Origin: an uncultured Oscillospiraceae bacterium
GTDB taxonomy: Bacteria > Bacillota > Clostridia > Oscillospirales > Ruminococcaceae
Direction of reading: 5' to 3'
Assembly (NCBI GenBank): GCA_934464775.1
Contig: CAKSKG010000001.1
Location: forward strand, 184,622 to 248,621
Length of the DNA stretch: 64,000 nucleotides
Positions 35,034-43,166 of this stretch are shown here, in pieces; positions within the stretch are counted from its first letter, which is position 1; the number at the start of each line of letters is the position of its first letter. The notes beneath the pieces were generated by a model. That model had not been told where the DNA came from, ran no database searches, and was given only the letters and a program-made list of their open reading frames with translations. The translations under genes and the position numbers were made by a program.

Positions 35034-35810
35034 ATGAATAAGAATCTTTTCAGGATCGGTAAACTTTCGGGAAAGGGCTCTGCCGCTCTTATCTGCCTTT
35101 GCCTTGCGGCTGTTGCTGCGGCAGGCGTTTATACCTATAACAAATCCGATCTTTCGGCTGACAGGGAGCAGCTTTCGGGCACCTCCGATTCCGCTTCACC
35201 CGAAGCGGTGCTGGGCGCAGAGGCTGTACAGAACGATGTACCCGTTGCTCCCGCACAGGAATCGGTTCCCGATGCGGCTGCCGATGTTATGGCGGAAAAT
35301 GCCTCCGAAGCCGATGAAAACAGCCCCGAGGACGCTGTAAATCCTCCCGTGGATCAGACTGTCCCCTTTGAAAGCGGCGATGCTCTCACCGCAGGAATAC
35401 TTGTCCGTCCCCTTGACGGCGAGATCATCTGCGATTATTCCGACGGCGAGCTTGTGAAGTCACCCACTCTCGGAGTATGGAAGACCCACGACGGAATTGA
35501 CATCGCAGGAGAACAGGGCGAATGCGTCCGTTCCGCAGCCGCAGGTGTTGTTGAGCAGGTCTATAATGACCCCGTTTGGGGCAACTGCGTCGTCATTTCC
35601 CACAGCGGCGGCTATGAAAGCTACTATTTCGGTCTTGCCGATGATGTGGACGTTTCTCAGGGTGACAGCGTGAATGCAGGAACGGAGATCGGCGAGGTTG
35701 GCAATACAGCCGATGCGGAAGCAGCCGAACCCTCTCATGTTCACTTCGGTCTGAAAAACAACGGCGAATGGATAGATCCTGCCGACGCTCTTTCGGGACT
35801 TGGCAGCTGA
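35034..35810 (+). CDS. spoIIQ: SpoIIQ-like M23 peptidase-fold protein
   Basis: 258 residues. One N-terminal membrane helix (about 19-36) is followed by an acidic linker and an M23 (LytM) domain. The block ICDYSDGELVKSPTLGVWKTHDGIDIAG is very close to SpoIIQ of Clostridia. The H-x-x-x-D and HVHF metal ligands are present, so it may be an active endopeptidase like clostridial SpoIIQ and unlike the B. subtilis form. In forespores SpoIIQ pairs with SpoIIIAH across the engulfment gap. The ATG at 35034 has AAGGAAGG 8 bases upstream. It is usually adjacent to spoIIID, which here is at 50.4 kb. Confidence 0.82.
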   Translation: MNKNLFRIGKLSGKGSAALICLCLAAVAAAGVYTYNKSDLSADREQLSGTSDSASPEAVLGAEAVQNDVPVAPAQESVPDAAADVMAENASEADENSPEDAVNPPVDQTVPFESGDALTAGILVRPLDGEIICDYSDGELVKSPTLGVWKTHDGIDIAGEQGECVRSAAAGVVEQVYNDPVWGNCVVISHSGGYESYYFGLADDVDVSQGDSVNAGTEIGEVGNTADAEAAEPSHVHFGLKNNGEWIDPADALSGLGS

Positions 35811-35830
35811 TCTGCCGATACCAATTGATA

Positions 35831-35876
35831 AAATGCCCGTATGCAGTGCACAGACGATCTGCATACGGGCATTTTT
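35831..35876 (+). terminator. Terminator after spoIIQ
   Basis: A 16-bp perfect stem (AAATGCCCGTATGCAG and its complement) with TTTTT at the 3' side. Confidence 0.9.
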
Positions 35877-35900
35877 ATATGTTATGAAAAAAATTATCGG

Positions 35901-35916
35901 TTCTATTTGGATAGAA
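35901..35916. promoter_or_regulatory. BlaI-type operator 1
   Basis: TTCTATTTGGATAGAA is a 16-bp dyad with 6-base arms, 23 bases upstream of the -35 box of the repressor-protease operon. It has the same layout as the three other operators at 35977, 37832 and 37858 (TTCTA-n6-TAGAA). Confidence 0.75.
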
Positions 35917-35938
35917 TCACAAAATATCTTTCCCGCTC

Positions 35939-35967
35939 TTGACATTCGGAGAGCTTCGCTGTATTAT
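35939..35967 (+). promoter_or_regulatory. Promoter of the BlaI-M56 operon
   Basis: TTGACA (35939-35944), 17 bases and TATTAT (35962-35967). Operator 2 begins 10 bases after the -10 box, so a bound repressor would block transcription initiation. Confidence 0.78.
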
Positions 35968-35976
35968 ATAACTATA

Positions 35977-35992
35977 TTCTATTAAGATAGAA
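35977..35992. promoter_or_regulatory. BlaI-type operator 2
   Basis: TTCTATTAAGATAGAA, a 16-bp dyad covering the expected transcription start of the repressor operon; implies autoregulation. Confidence 0.8.
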
Positions 35993-36005
35993 CGGAGATG
36001 CGATC

Positions 36006-36368
36006 GTGCAGATAAAAATGTTTGACTCGGAGCTGAAGGTCATGGAAGTCCTCTGGACAAAGGGCGAAGCTTCCGCAAAGGATATCGCCGCCGAGCTGAA
36101 GCTAAGATATGACTGGAGCAAAACAACAACCTATACCGTTATAAAAAAATGCATCGACAAGGGCGCTGTAAGCAGGACCGACCCGGGGTTTGTCTGCCGT
36201 TCGGAGATTTCACGCCGTGAGGTCTGCGACTATGAGACAAACGAGCTTATCGACAAGCTTTATGACGGAAGTGCGGACAAGCTGGTAGCTTCTCTTCTGG
36301 GCGGAAGCAGACTTTCCTCCGACGAGATAAAGCGGCTGAAAGACCTTGTGAACAGCATAGATGAATAG
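36006..36368 (+). CDS. BlaI/MecI/CopY family transcriptional repressor
   Basis: 120 residues with the winged-helix pattern of the BlaI family: FDSELKVMEVLWTKGEASAKDIAAEL, then YDWSKTTTYTVIKKCIDKGAV for the recognition helix, and a C-terminal dimerisation and cleavage region. The start is GTG with GGAG 8 bases upstream. It probably binds the TTCTA-n6-TAGAA operators in front of itself and of the lipoprotein gene at 37897. The partner membrane protease is encoded 9 bases downstream, as in blaI-blaR1 pairs. In such pairs the protease inactivates the repressor after a signal. Confidence 0.9.
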   Translation: MQIKMFDSELKVMEVLWTKGEASAKDIAAELKLRYDWSKTTTYTVIKKCIDKGAVSRTDPGFVCRSEISRREVCDYETNELIDKLYDGSADKLVASLLGGSRLSSDEIKRLKDLVNSIDE

Positions 36369-36377
36369 GAAAATATT

Positions 36378-37778
36378 ATGACAGATTTAATTTATATGAC
36401 GCTGTCCGCTTCGGCGGCTATAATCCTTGTATGCATCGTAAGAAAGCTATTCGGGAGCAGACTGCCCAAAAGCTGCTTCCCCGTGCTTTGGGGAATAATA
36501 ATCCTGCGAATGCTGATACCCTTTTCGGTACGGATAAATCTGCCTGCACCGTCGGAAAGTACCGTTTCGGAGGGAATATACATATACACCACCGCCGTAA
36601 ATGAAACGGCTGAAACGCTCACTCCCGACGATATTATCCATGCTGTGTATATCATCGGGATCATCGCCTCGCTGGGCATAACAACGGCTTCTCATCTGAA
36701 AAACCGTGCCGTTTACAGCTGCGCACTTCCCTGCACCGATGAAAATATCCTTGCCGCCGCAGGAAATTTCAGGCTGCGCCGAAAGGTCAGGATAAAGGTC
36801 AGCGACAGGGTCATCTCGCCCTTTACCTACGGCATTGCAAGACCCGTGATAGTTCTTCCCGCAAAGGGCATCGACAGTGAAAACATCGACGCTGTGCTGT
36901 CCCATGAGATGAACCATATCCGCAGCTTTGATGTACTGCTGAAAAAGCTGGCACTGCTTGCCGCCTGCATTCATTGGTTCAATCCCCTTGCATGGGTGAT
37001 GCTGGTGCTTACGGACAGGGATATCGAGCTTGCCTGCGATGAAGCGGTGATACTTTCGGGCTGCTCAAGAAAAAGCTATGCCTGCGCTCTGCTGAACATG
37101 GCGGAAAAGGGCGCACTTCCCTATGCCGCAGGATTCAGCATTGGAAAAAATGCCTTTTCAAAGCGCATTACGGAAATAATCCGAATGAAAGAAACGGGAA
37201 AAGCCTCGCTGGCGTGCGCAGTACTGCTGGCTATGACCGTTTCGGCGGTGTTCATTACTGCGGAAGAAGCGCCTTATGCGGTGTATATCACCGACGGCAC
37301 GGCTGTGGAATCCGCATATGACTCAATGACCGTTTCCTCGGAAACTTCCGAAAATTCGTTGCTTTCCAGTATTTTAAGCTCACACACAGGCTCGCTCAGT
37401 GATGAGGAGGCTTCGGAAAACACAGCCTTTTCCGAGGACGAATATTCCTCTTCAGAGGAGGCTTCGGAAAACACAGCCTTTTCCGAGGACGAATATTCCT
37501 CTTCAGAGGAGGCTTCCGAAAACGCAGCTTTTTCCGAGGACGAATATTCCTCTTCAATGGACCGCATTTTCGGAATGCTGAATCACAGCAGCTCCGATAA
37601 CAGATATTACTACAACGGCTATCCCGTATCGGGGCTTACCTATAATGCACCGAACAAAATTTACAGCTTTTCATATTATTCAAGTGACTTCTTCGGACAT
37701 TCCGACGGGATATATCTTGTGACCGACGGCGTTACCGTTCAAAGGATCAGCAAAAGCGAATTTAAAAAAACAGCATAA
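36378..37778 (+). CDS. M56 family (BlaR1-type) membrane metalloprotease
   Basis: 466 residues. About four membrane helices lie at 5-22, 35-50, 85-105 and 275-295. The zinc motif HEMNH is in VLSHEMNHIRSFD, with the third ligand glutamate in ELACDEAVI. After the last helix the outer part is not a penicillin-binding domain. It has a Ser/Glu-rich stretch with three 17-residue repeats (EEASENTAFSEDEYSSS), then a small Tyr/Ser-rich domain of about 60 residues with NGYPVSGLTYN. It probably senses an outside signal and cleaves the repressor encoded just upstream. The ligand is unlikely to be a beta-lactam. Confidence 0.87.
   Translation: MTDLIYMTLSASAAIILVCIVRKLFGSRLPKSCFPVLWGIIILRMLIPFSVRINLPAPSESTVSEGIYIYTTAVNETAETLTPDDIIHAVYIIGIIASLGITTASHLKNRAVYSCALPCTDENILAAAGNFRLRRKVRIKVSDRVISPFTYGIARPVIVLPAKGIDSENIDAVLSHEMNHIRSFDVLLKKLALLAACIHWFNPLAWVMLVLTDRDIELACDEAVILSGCSRKSYACALLNMAEKGALPYAAGFSIGKNAFSKRITEIIRMKETGKASLACAVLLAMTVSAVFITAEEAPYAVYITDGTAVESAYDSMTVSSETSENSLLSSILSSHTGSLSDEEASENTAFSEDEYSSSEEASENTAFSEDEYSSSEEASENAAFSEDEYSSSMDRIFGMLNHSSSDNRYYYNGYPVSGLTYNAPNKIYSFSYYSSDFFGHSDGIYLVTDGVTVQRISKSEFKKTA
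37404..37556 (+). repeat. Three tandem 51-bp repeats inside the M56 gene
   Basis: Units at 37404-37454, 37455-37505 and 37506-37556. The first two are identical and the third has three changes, so the array is recent. The length is a multiple of three, so copy-number change would keep frame and alter the length of the acidic extracellular linker. Confidence 0.92.
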
Positions 37779-37792
37779 AACACATTTATCCG

Positions 37793-37820
37793 CAAACGGC
37801 AGCTTTCTGCCGTTTGTTTT
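37793..37820 (+). terminator. Terminator of the BlaI-M56 operon
   Basis: A 10-bp perfect stem (CAAACGGCAG/CTGCCGTTTG, loop CTTT) is followed by TTTT. Confidence 0.8.
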
Positions 37821-37831
37821 AAAGAAATATA

Positions 37832-37847
37832 TTCTATTGCAGTAGAA
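37832..37847. promoter_or_regulatory. BlaI-type operator 3
   Basis: TTCTATTGCAGTAGAA, with arms TTCTA/TAGAA. It is the exact inverse of operator 4 (37858-37873), 26 bases away centre to centre, so the two could also fold as one larger palindrome. Confidence 0.78.
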
Positions 37848-37857
37848 TACCCGCTTA

Positions 37858-37873
37858 TTCTACTGCAATAGAA
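37858..37873. promoter_or_regulatory. BlaI-type operator 4
   Basis: TTCTACTGCAATAGAA, 23 bases before the lipoprotein start codon and just upstream of its AAAGGA ribosome site. No perfect sigma-A promoter is apparent here; the TAGAAT within the operators may serve as -10. Confidence 0.75.
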
Positions 37874-37896
37874 TCAATAAAGAAAGGAATAATATT

Positions 37897-40098
37897 ATGA
37901 ACATCGGCAGAAGAAAAATCATCGGCACAATATGCCTCATGCTATCGGCGGCAATGCTTGCAACTGGCTGCGGAGAAAAGACCGTACAGCCTGCGAAAAC
38001 ATCTTCACTTTCCGCAGCGGAAGAGGGCAAAATTTATTTCAGAGGAACAAGAAGCATAACCGACAGCGAGCTGTCGGGAGATATACGCTCATGCAGATTC
38101 CGTGACGGAAAATTCTATTTTCTCACATTATCGGGCTATGATGATGAATCTGCGGAAAGAAAGCTTTATTCCTGCGGCATGGACGGCAGCGGCACTTCCG
38201 AGATAAAGCTCAATGCATCGGGGGAAATTCTCTGCTTCAATATAAACAGCAGCGGCGAGCTTGTTATCATAACAAATGACGATGAGGGAAAATATCATCT
38301 CCTGACCTGCTCCGCCGACGGTTCTGTCAAAACGGACAATGACATAACAGAACAGCTCAAGAACGATTATCCCGTGGATATAGCCCTTGACGGCATCGGA
38401 AACACCTATATCAACTGCAATTACTCAAACCTGCGAATACTTGACGGTGAGCTGAATGTTACTGCGGATATCGAATGCGGCTATATTGATAAAATGATAA
38501 ACTCCGCAAACGGCGATATCTGCATTTACAGCGGCGACGATCAGACACGGCTTCACAGCGTAAATGCCGCCGACGGCACGCTTTCCGACGGAATAAAGAT
38601 CTCCGACGATGATTACGGCTACGATTCCACACCCGTTGACGGTTTCGGCGATACGGATATTTTCGTAAAAAACGGCAGCGCCCTTTATTCCTACGATCTT
38701 GAAACAGGCGAAAAAATTCAGATACTGGACTGGACGGAAAGCAATGTGAACATCTCCGAGGCAAACTATGTTTTCCCCGTTTCGGAAAATGAATTTGCCG
38801 CCGCAGGCTGTGCGGCTTCGGGCAGTCCCACCGCAGTTTATGATATACATACAATAGACCCGTCCGAAATTGTTTCCAAAAAAACGATCACTCTTGCAGG
38901 CTCCGACAGCACAAGTCAGGCTTTTCAGGCAGCGGCTGTTGCATTCAACACCTCCGATCCCGAATATAATATCAGCATAAAATCCTATCCCGCCGAAAGC
39001 TACGGCAATGATATCAACACGGAAATTCTTGCGGGAAATATCCCCGATATGCTTATAACAACAAGCGATGTTCCCTATGAAAGCTATATCTCAAAGGGCA
39101 TTTTTGCGGATATGTACCCTATGCTGGACAATGAAAAGGATATGAGCCGCAGTGATTTCCTGCCGAATATACTTTCCGCCTTTGAGACAAACGGAAAGCT
39201 TTTCAGGATACCCGACAGCTTTGAGCTGGAAACCGTTATCGGAAAATCCTCGCTTATCGGCAGTGCAAGCTTTTCCGAGCTTGAAAAGCTTGCTGAGCAA
39301 TATCCCGATTCCGAGATTCTGCCTGCGGAGACAAAGGATTCAATTCTCCGATACTGGCTGGAAATGAATGCTGCCGATTACTATGACAGGGAAAGCGGAA
39401 AATTCAATTTTAACAACGAAAGCTTTATTGCTCTGCTTAGATTTGCGGACAAATTCCCCGATAAGATAGATCAGGATTCATATTTTGATGAGGGTTTCTG
39501 GAACCGTCTCGATACGATGTACGCAAAAAATGAAGCTCTGCTGATGAATTCGCTCATCTCCAACTACAATAACATTTTCTATTTTGAGAAAAACAATTTC
39601 GGAGAAGCGGTAACGGCGGCAGGCTTCCCGTCCGCTTCGGGAAATACAAAAGCCGCTTTCCGATGCAATTATTCCCTCGGCATATCCGCCGCATCGGAAA
39701 ACATCGGCGGTGCATGGAAATTCGTCAAATACATACTTAGCGAAGAATATCAGGACTCCATTGCCTATGATTTTCCCATAAGGATATCATCGCTCCAAAA
39801 GCAGGCACAGAAAGCTATGGACAAAGCCTCACCCGACTCTATTTATATAATCCAAATGGGCGACATGGCTTTCGGCTCACAGTTCGACAGCAGTAAATAC
39901 GGCACTCCCACACAGTCGGATATAGACAAGGTGAATGATATTATAAATTCAGCCGAACGTGAGATGTACGTGAATACCGATATCGCAGCTATCGTCACCG
40001 ATGAAGCGGCTGCATATTTTGCGGGAACACGCTCGGCAGAGGACACCGCAGCGGCAATCCAGAGCAGAGCGGATATCTACTCCTCCGAAAACAGATAA
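37897..40098 (+). CDS. Lipoprotein: beta-propeller-like domain fused to a family 1 solute-binding domain
   Basis: 733 residues. Signal and lipobox (MLATGCG, cysteine at about 25). Residues about 45-310 contain repeated strand patterns such as GKFYFLTLSG, LYSCGMDGSG, NTYINCNY and ALYSYDLETGEK, as in propeller domains. From about 325 onward the TITLAGSDSTSQAFQAAAVAFN opening, EILAGNIPDMLI and the late GGAWKFVKYILSEEYQ are those of sugar-type solute-binding proteins. No transporter permease is nearby. AAAGGA precedes the ATG. Operators 3 and 4 place it under the repressor encoded upstream, so it may be the detector or the effector of the M56 pathway. Confidence 0.83.
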   Translation: MNIGRRKIIGTICLMLSAAMLATGCGEKTVQPAKTSSLSAAEEGKIYFRGTRSITDSELSGDIRSCRFRDGKFYFLTLSGYDDESAERKLYSCGMDGSGTSEIKLNASGEILCFNINSSGELVIITNDDEGKYHLLTCSADGSVKTDNDITEQLKNDYPVDIALDGIGNTYINCNYSNLRILDGELNVTADIECGYIDKMINSANGDICIYSGDDQTRLHSVNAADGTLSDGIKISDDDYGYDSTPVDGFGDTDIFVKNGSALYSYDLETGEKIQILDWTESNVNISEANYVFPVSENEFAAAGCAASGSPTAVYDIHTIDPSEIVSKKTITLAGSDSTSQAFQAAAVAFNTSDPEYNISIKSYPAESYGNDINTEILAGNIPDMLITTSDVPYESYISKGIFADMYPMLDNEKDMSRSDFLPNILSAFETNGKLFRIPDSFELETVIGKSSLIGSASFSELEKLAEQYPDSEILPAETKDSILRYWLEMNAADYYDRESGKFNFNNESFIALLRFADKFPDKIDQDSYFDEGFWNRLDTMYAKNEALLMNSLISNYNNIFYFEKNNFGEAVTAAGFPSASGNTKAAFRCNYSLGISAASENIGGAWKFVKYILSEEYQDSIAYDFPIRISSLQKQAQKAMDKASPDSIYIIQMGDMAFGSQFDSSKYGTPTQSDIDKVNDIINSAEREMYVNTDIAAIVTDEAAAYFAGTRSAEDTAAAIQSRADIYSSENR

Positions 40099-40114
40099 TC
40101 AGACTATACAAAGC

Positions 40115-40153
40115 AAACGGCTGTACTTCCTCGGAACGGAAATACAGCCGTTT
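40115..40153. terminator. Bidirectional terminator between convergent genes
   Basis: An 11-bp stem (AAACGGCTGTA/TACAGCCGTTT) plus an inner TTCC/GGAA stem lies between the lipoprotein gene and fbp. Confidence 0.8.
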
Positions 40154-40157
40154 ATAT

Positions 40158-42083
40158 TTATCTGTTTTCTTTAATTATGCCCTGCTTGTATGCAGTCATA
40201 AGCTCACGCAGATCGTTTATTTTGTCCAGTATATCCGTTCCCTTGTCGGTATCGGACACATTTGCTCGGCTTTCAAGCTTTTCAACTATCCGCACCGTGG
40301 GGGTCTGACCTCCCGTGCCGTGGATATAGGGCTTATGCTCCGCAAGGCTGAGACAGTGGGAATCATATATCAGCGTATAGCCTGCAATGCCGGTGGTGCG
40401 CTGATATGCCTTTGATATTCCGCCGTCTATTACGAACAGCTTTCCGCACGCCTTTATTGGCATCTCACCGTTTTTGATCTTCACGGGAACATGACCGTTT
40501 ATGATATGTCCCTTGTTTTCATCTATGCCGAACATACGGAGAATGTCGCAGCAGACCTCCGCCTTTTCGGAAAATTTATAATATGAATTGTAATGCTCCT
40601 TGTGAAGCTCCGCATCGTCGATAAAATAATTTTCAAAGAATGCCATTTTGTCCTTGCCGTAAAGCGGAGAATTATCGCCGCACCAAAGATACCATAGAAA
40701 ATCCTTTGCATATCCGTTATCGGTATTATCCGAATAATATGCCTTGTTTACGGTTATGTCTATCTCGTCCATAAGCGCTTTTCCGCTGAACTTTCTGCCG
40801 TTTATGTCAACGCTGCCGAGACCGCCGTTTTCGTCCATGGGAATGCAGCCGTGGAACAGCAGATTTCCGTTGCAGACGTTATACATCGAGCCTTTCACGA
40901 AAAGGAAGCGGATATGCCGCTGCAGGCGCTCGCTGTGACGGAATGAATTCGTAAGTATCGACATAAGCTCCTTTTCGCCCTCGGAAAGCTCAAGAGGATA
41001 ATTGGGGTCTACCGTGGGAAAATTCCTGTCACGGAGCTTATATGTAACACCGTCAAAGGGAACTGTTCCGTTGATAAAATCGGTGCGTGCGAAAATATCA
41101 CGGCTGTCAAGATTCCATTCGGGGTGATTTTCAATGAGCTGACCCTCCAGCTTCAGCTGGATAACGGTTATCGCCTTGTGCATTTTTGCCGCCAGCTTAA
41201 CATCAATGGGATCGTATATATTATCGTCCAGAGTTTCGGGATAAAAAAATTCGCAGGGATCGTTTTTGTAAGTCTCCGCCGCAAACACCGCCAGCGCACG
41301 CATATTCAGTCCGTAGCCGTCCTCCAGCAGATCAAAGTTGTTGTACTTGACGGATATCCTTATAACATTTGCTATAAGCGCCGTATTTCCCGCAGCTGCG
41401 CCTATCCATGAGATATCGTGGTTGCCCCACTGGATATCAACGTCATGCATTGAGATAAGCTCGTCCATGATGATATCGGGACGTGGACCACGATCAAATA
41501 TATCTCCGATTATATGGAGCTTGTCTATCGCCAGCGACTGTATCAGACGGCAGAGGGATTTTATAAATTCCTCCGCAATTCCCGTCTCGATTATGGTACG
41601 GATTATCTCGTTATAGTAAAAGTCCTTGTTAACGTCATCGGTAACGTTGAGCAGCTCGTCCACGATATACACAAGATCCTTGGGAACACGCTTGCGCACT
41701 CTTGATCGGGTATATTTTGCGGAAACAGCCTCGCATACAAGAATGAGCCTGTATATGGTGAGACGCTTCCATTCATCGGTAATGCCGCCGCTGTGCTGAA
41801 GCTCCTTTATGGCTTCGTCGGGGTAATATATCAGATTGGCAAGAGCCTCCCTTTCGGAGTTTGCCACTGTTTTTTCAAGCACAAGATCTATCTTCCGCTT
41901 AATCATTCCCGATGCACTTTTCAGCATATGCAGGAACGCTTCATATTCGCCGTGAAGATCGCTGAAAAAATACTCCGTCCCTTTCGGCAGGCTCCGTATC
42001 GCCGAAAGATTTACTATTTCGCCTGCGGCACTTTCGGCAGTGGGGTATTCCTTTGCAAGCAGTCTGAGATATTTTTCGTTCAT
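40158..42083 (-). CDS. fbp: Fructose-1,6-bisphosphatase, class III
   Basis: 641 residues; hydrolyses fructose 1,6-bisphosphate in gluconeogenesis. It is the Firmicutes-specific class III enzyme, a metallophosphoesterase fold with FFSDLHGEYEAF, HIIGDIFDRGPRPD, IQWGNHDISWIGA and NGHVPVKIKNGE. The ATG at 42083 (MNEKYLRLL) has GGGAGG 7-8 bases upstream; the open frame continues 26 codons further without a site. It is a single gene read toward the SBP lipoprotein gene and divergent from the nitrilase gene. A LacI/CcpA-like operator lies about 120 bases upstream, which would fit catabolite control of a gluconeogenic gene. Confidence 0.94.
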   Translation of the reverse strand: MNEKYLRLLAKEYPTAESAAGEIVNLSAIRSLPKGTEYFFSDLHGEYEAFLHMLKSASGMIKRKIDLVLEKTVANSEREALANLIYYPDEAIKELQHSGGITDEWKRLTIYRLILVCEAVSAKYTRSRVRKRVPKDLVYIVDELLNVTDDVNKDFYYNEIIRTIIETGIAEEFIKSLCRLIQSLAIDKLHIIGDIFDRGPRPDIIMDELISMHDVDIQWGNHDISWIGAAAGNTALIANVIRISVKYNNFDLLEDGYGLNMRALAVFAAETYKNDPCEFFYPETLDDNIYDPIDVKLAAKMHKAITVIQLKLEGQLIENHPEWNLDSRDIFARTDFINGTVPFDGVTYKLRDRNFPTVDPNYPLELSEGEKELMSILTNSFRHSERLQRHIRFLFVKGSMYNVCNGNLLFHGCIPMDENGGLGSVDINGRKFSGKALMDEIDITVNKAYYSDNTDNGYAKDFLWYLWCGDNSPLYGKDKMAFFENYFIDDAELHKEHYNSYYKFSEKAEVCCDILRMFGIDENKGHIINGHVPVKIKNGEMPIKACGKLFVIDGGISKAYQRTTGIAGYTLIYDSHCLSLAEHKPYIHGTGGQTPTVRIVEKLESRANVSDTDKGTDILDKINDLRELMTAYKQGIIKENR

Positions 42084-42118
42084 GACGGTAAGCCTCCCGT
42101 TTATATTGTTATAATTTA

Positions 42119-42148
42119 AGATTACCATATCACGGAACGGATTGTCAA
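42119..42148 (-). promoter_or_regulatory. Probable fbp promoter
   Basis: On the minus strand TTGACA (42148-42143) with TAATCT (42124-42119) at 18 bases. A second TTGACA overlaps just upstream (42154-42149). Confidence 0.45.
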
Positions 42149-42204
42149 TGTCAATTCCCACTAAAGACTGAGTGAATAAATATGTTATTATGAAAATTTT
42201 TCTA

Positions 42205-42220
42205 TGGTAAACGTTTTACA
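42205..42220. promoter_or_regulatory. LacI/GalR/CcpA-type operator
   Basis: TGGTAAACGTTTTACA is a 16-bp near-palindrome with a central CG, the form of LacI-family and cre sites. Related half-sites (GTAAACGTT near 42327, AACGTTTAT near 42353) occur just before the nitrilase start. It lies between the divergent fbp and nitrilase promoters and could control either. Confidence 0.6.
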
Positions 42221-42244
42221 TAGATAAAATGCATTTTAAAAGTA

Positions 42245-42273
42245 TTGTAAAATCAGATAAAATATGCTATAAT
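42245..42273 (+). promoter_or_regulatory. Promoter of the nitrilase/GGDEF operon
   Basis: TTGTAA (42245-42250), 17 bases and TATAAT (42268-42273), 25 bases downstream of the LacI-type operator. Confidence 0.72.
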
Positions 42274-42359
42274 AAGCAGTGTATCAGATAAAATGATTGT
42301 TGAATGTCAAGAGAAAAACATACAAGTAAACGTTCCGTTAAACAGGGAGGATAACGTTT

Positions 42360-43166
42360 ATGAAGCTGGCAATGGCACAGATGTCGATGTCGGAAAGCTC
42401 CGATGTCAACTTTGAAAAAATAAAAAAATTCATTTCACAGGCTGATGGCTGCGATCTTATATTTTTCCCCGAGCTTATGCTCAGTCCGTTTTTCCCCCAG
42501 TATCCGGGAAAAAATGCGGACGGATATCTTATCGCAACAGACAGCTCATATATATCCGAGCTGAAAATGCTCAGCAAAAAACACAATATATGTATCTCAC
42601 CGAATGTCTATCTTTCCGAAAACGGCGCAAAATATGACGCCTCGCTTTTCATAAGCGGCGGAGAGATCACGGGCATATCCAAAATGGTACATATAATGCA
42701 GGCAGAAAATTTTTACGAGCAGGATTACTACACTCCCTCCGACAGCGGCTTTATCGTATATGATACTCCCTTCGGAAAAATAGGCGTTGTGATATGCTTT
42801 GACAGGCATATCCCCGAAAGCATACGCACCTGCGCTTTAAAGGGAGCGGATATGGTGATTATCCCAACTGCCAACTGCACCTCCGAAAACATGAAGCTTT
42901 TTGAATGGGAGCTTCGTGTTCAGGCAATGCACAGCGGCATTTACATCGCCATGTGCAACCGTGTGGGAAAGGAAAACAGCATGGATTTTGCGGGGCAGTC
43001 TATGATAGCTGCGCCCGACGGAAGCACTTTTCTGAAATCGAACGGCACAGAAAGGCTCATAATCTGCGATATCGACATTTCGGCGGAAGCACGCCGCAGC
43101 ATATCCGCAGGATATACCGACCTGCTCAGACCCGAAATGTATGCTTGGGAGGTTCTTCATGAGTAA
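42360..43166 (+). CDS. Carbon-nitrogen hydrolase (nitrilase superfamily)
   Basis: 268 residues with the Glu-Lys-Cys triad: Glu38 in FFPEL, lysine in SKMVHI and cysteine in VVICFDRH. The family hydrolyses amides such as N-carbamoylputrescine, ureidopropionate or omega-amides; FFPQYPGK and FDRHIPES do not settle the substrate, though the length and 'ICFDRH.PE' fit the carbamoylputrescine/ureidopropionase branch. GGGAGG precedes the ATG. Its last 8 bases overlap the start of the sensor-GGDEF gene (ATGAGTAA), indicating translational coupling of an amidase with a signalling protein. Confidence 0.87.
   Translation: MKLAMAQMSMSESSDVNFEKIKKFISQADGCDLIFFPELMLSPFFPQYPGKNADGYLIATDSSYISELKMLSKKHNICISPNVYLSENGAKYDASLFISGGEITGISKMVHIMQAENFYEQDYYTPSDSGFIVYDTPFGKIGVVICFDRHIPESIRTCALKGADMVIIPTANCTSENMKLFEWELRVQAMHSGIYIAMCNRVGKENSMDFAGQSMIAAPDGSTFLKSNGTERLIICDIDISAEARRSISAGYTDLLRPEMYAWEVLHE

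Noticed and set aside
37404..37556. CRISPR-like array
   Set aside because: The 51-bp units are contiguous and in frame inside a gene, with no spacers; no cas genes in the window.
36378..37778. Beta-lactam sensor BlaR1
   Set aside because: The extracellular part has no penicillin-binding domain or SxxK motif; only the M56 protease part is shared.
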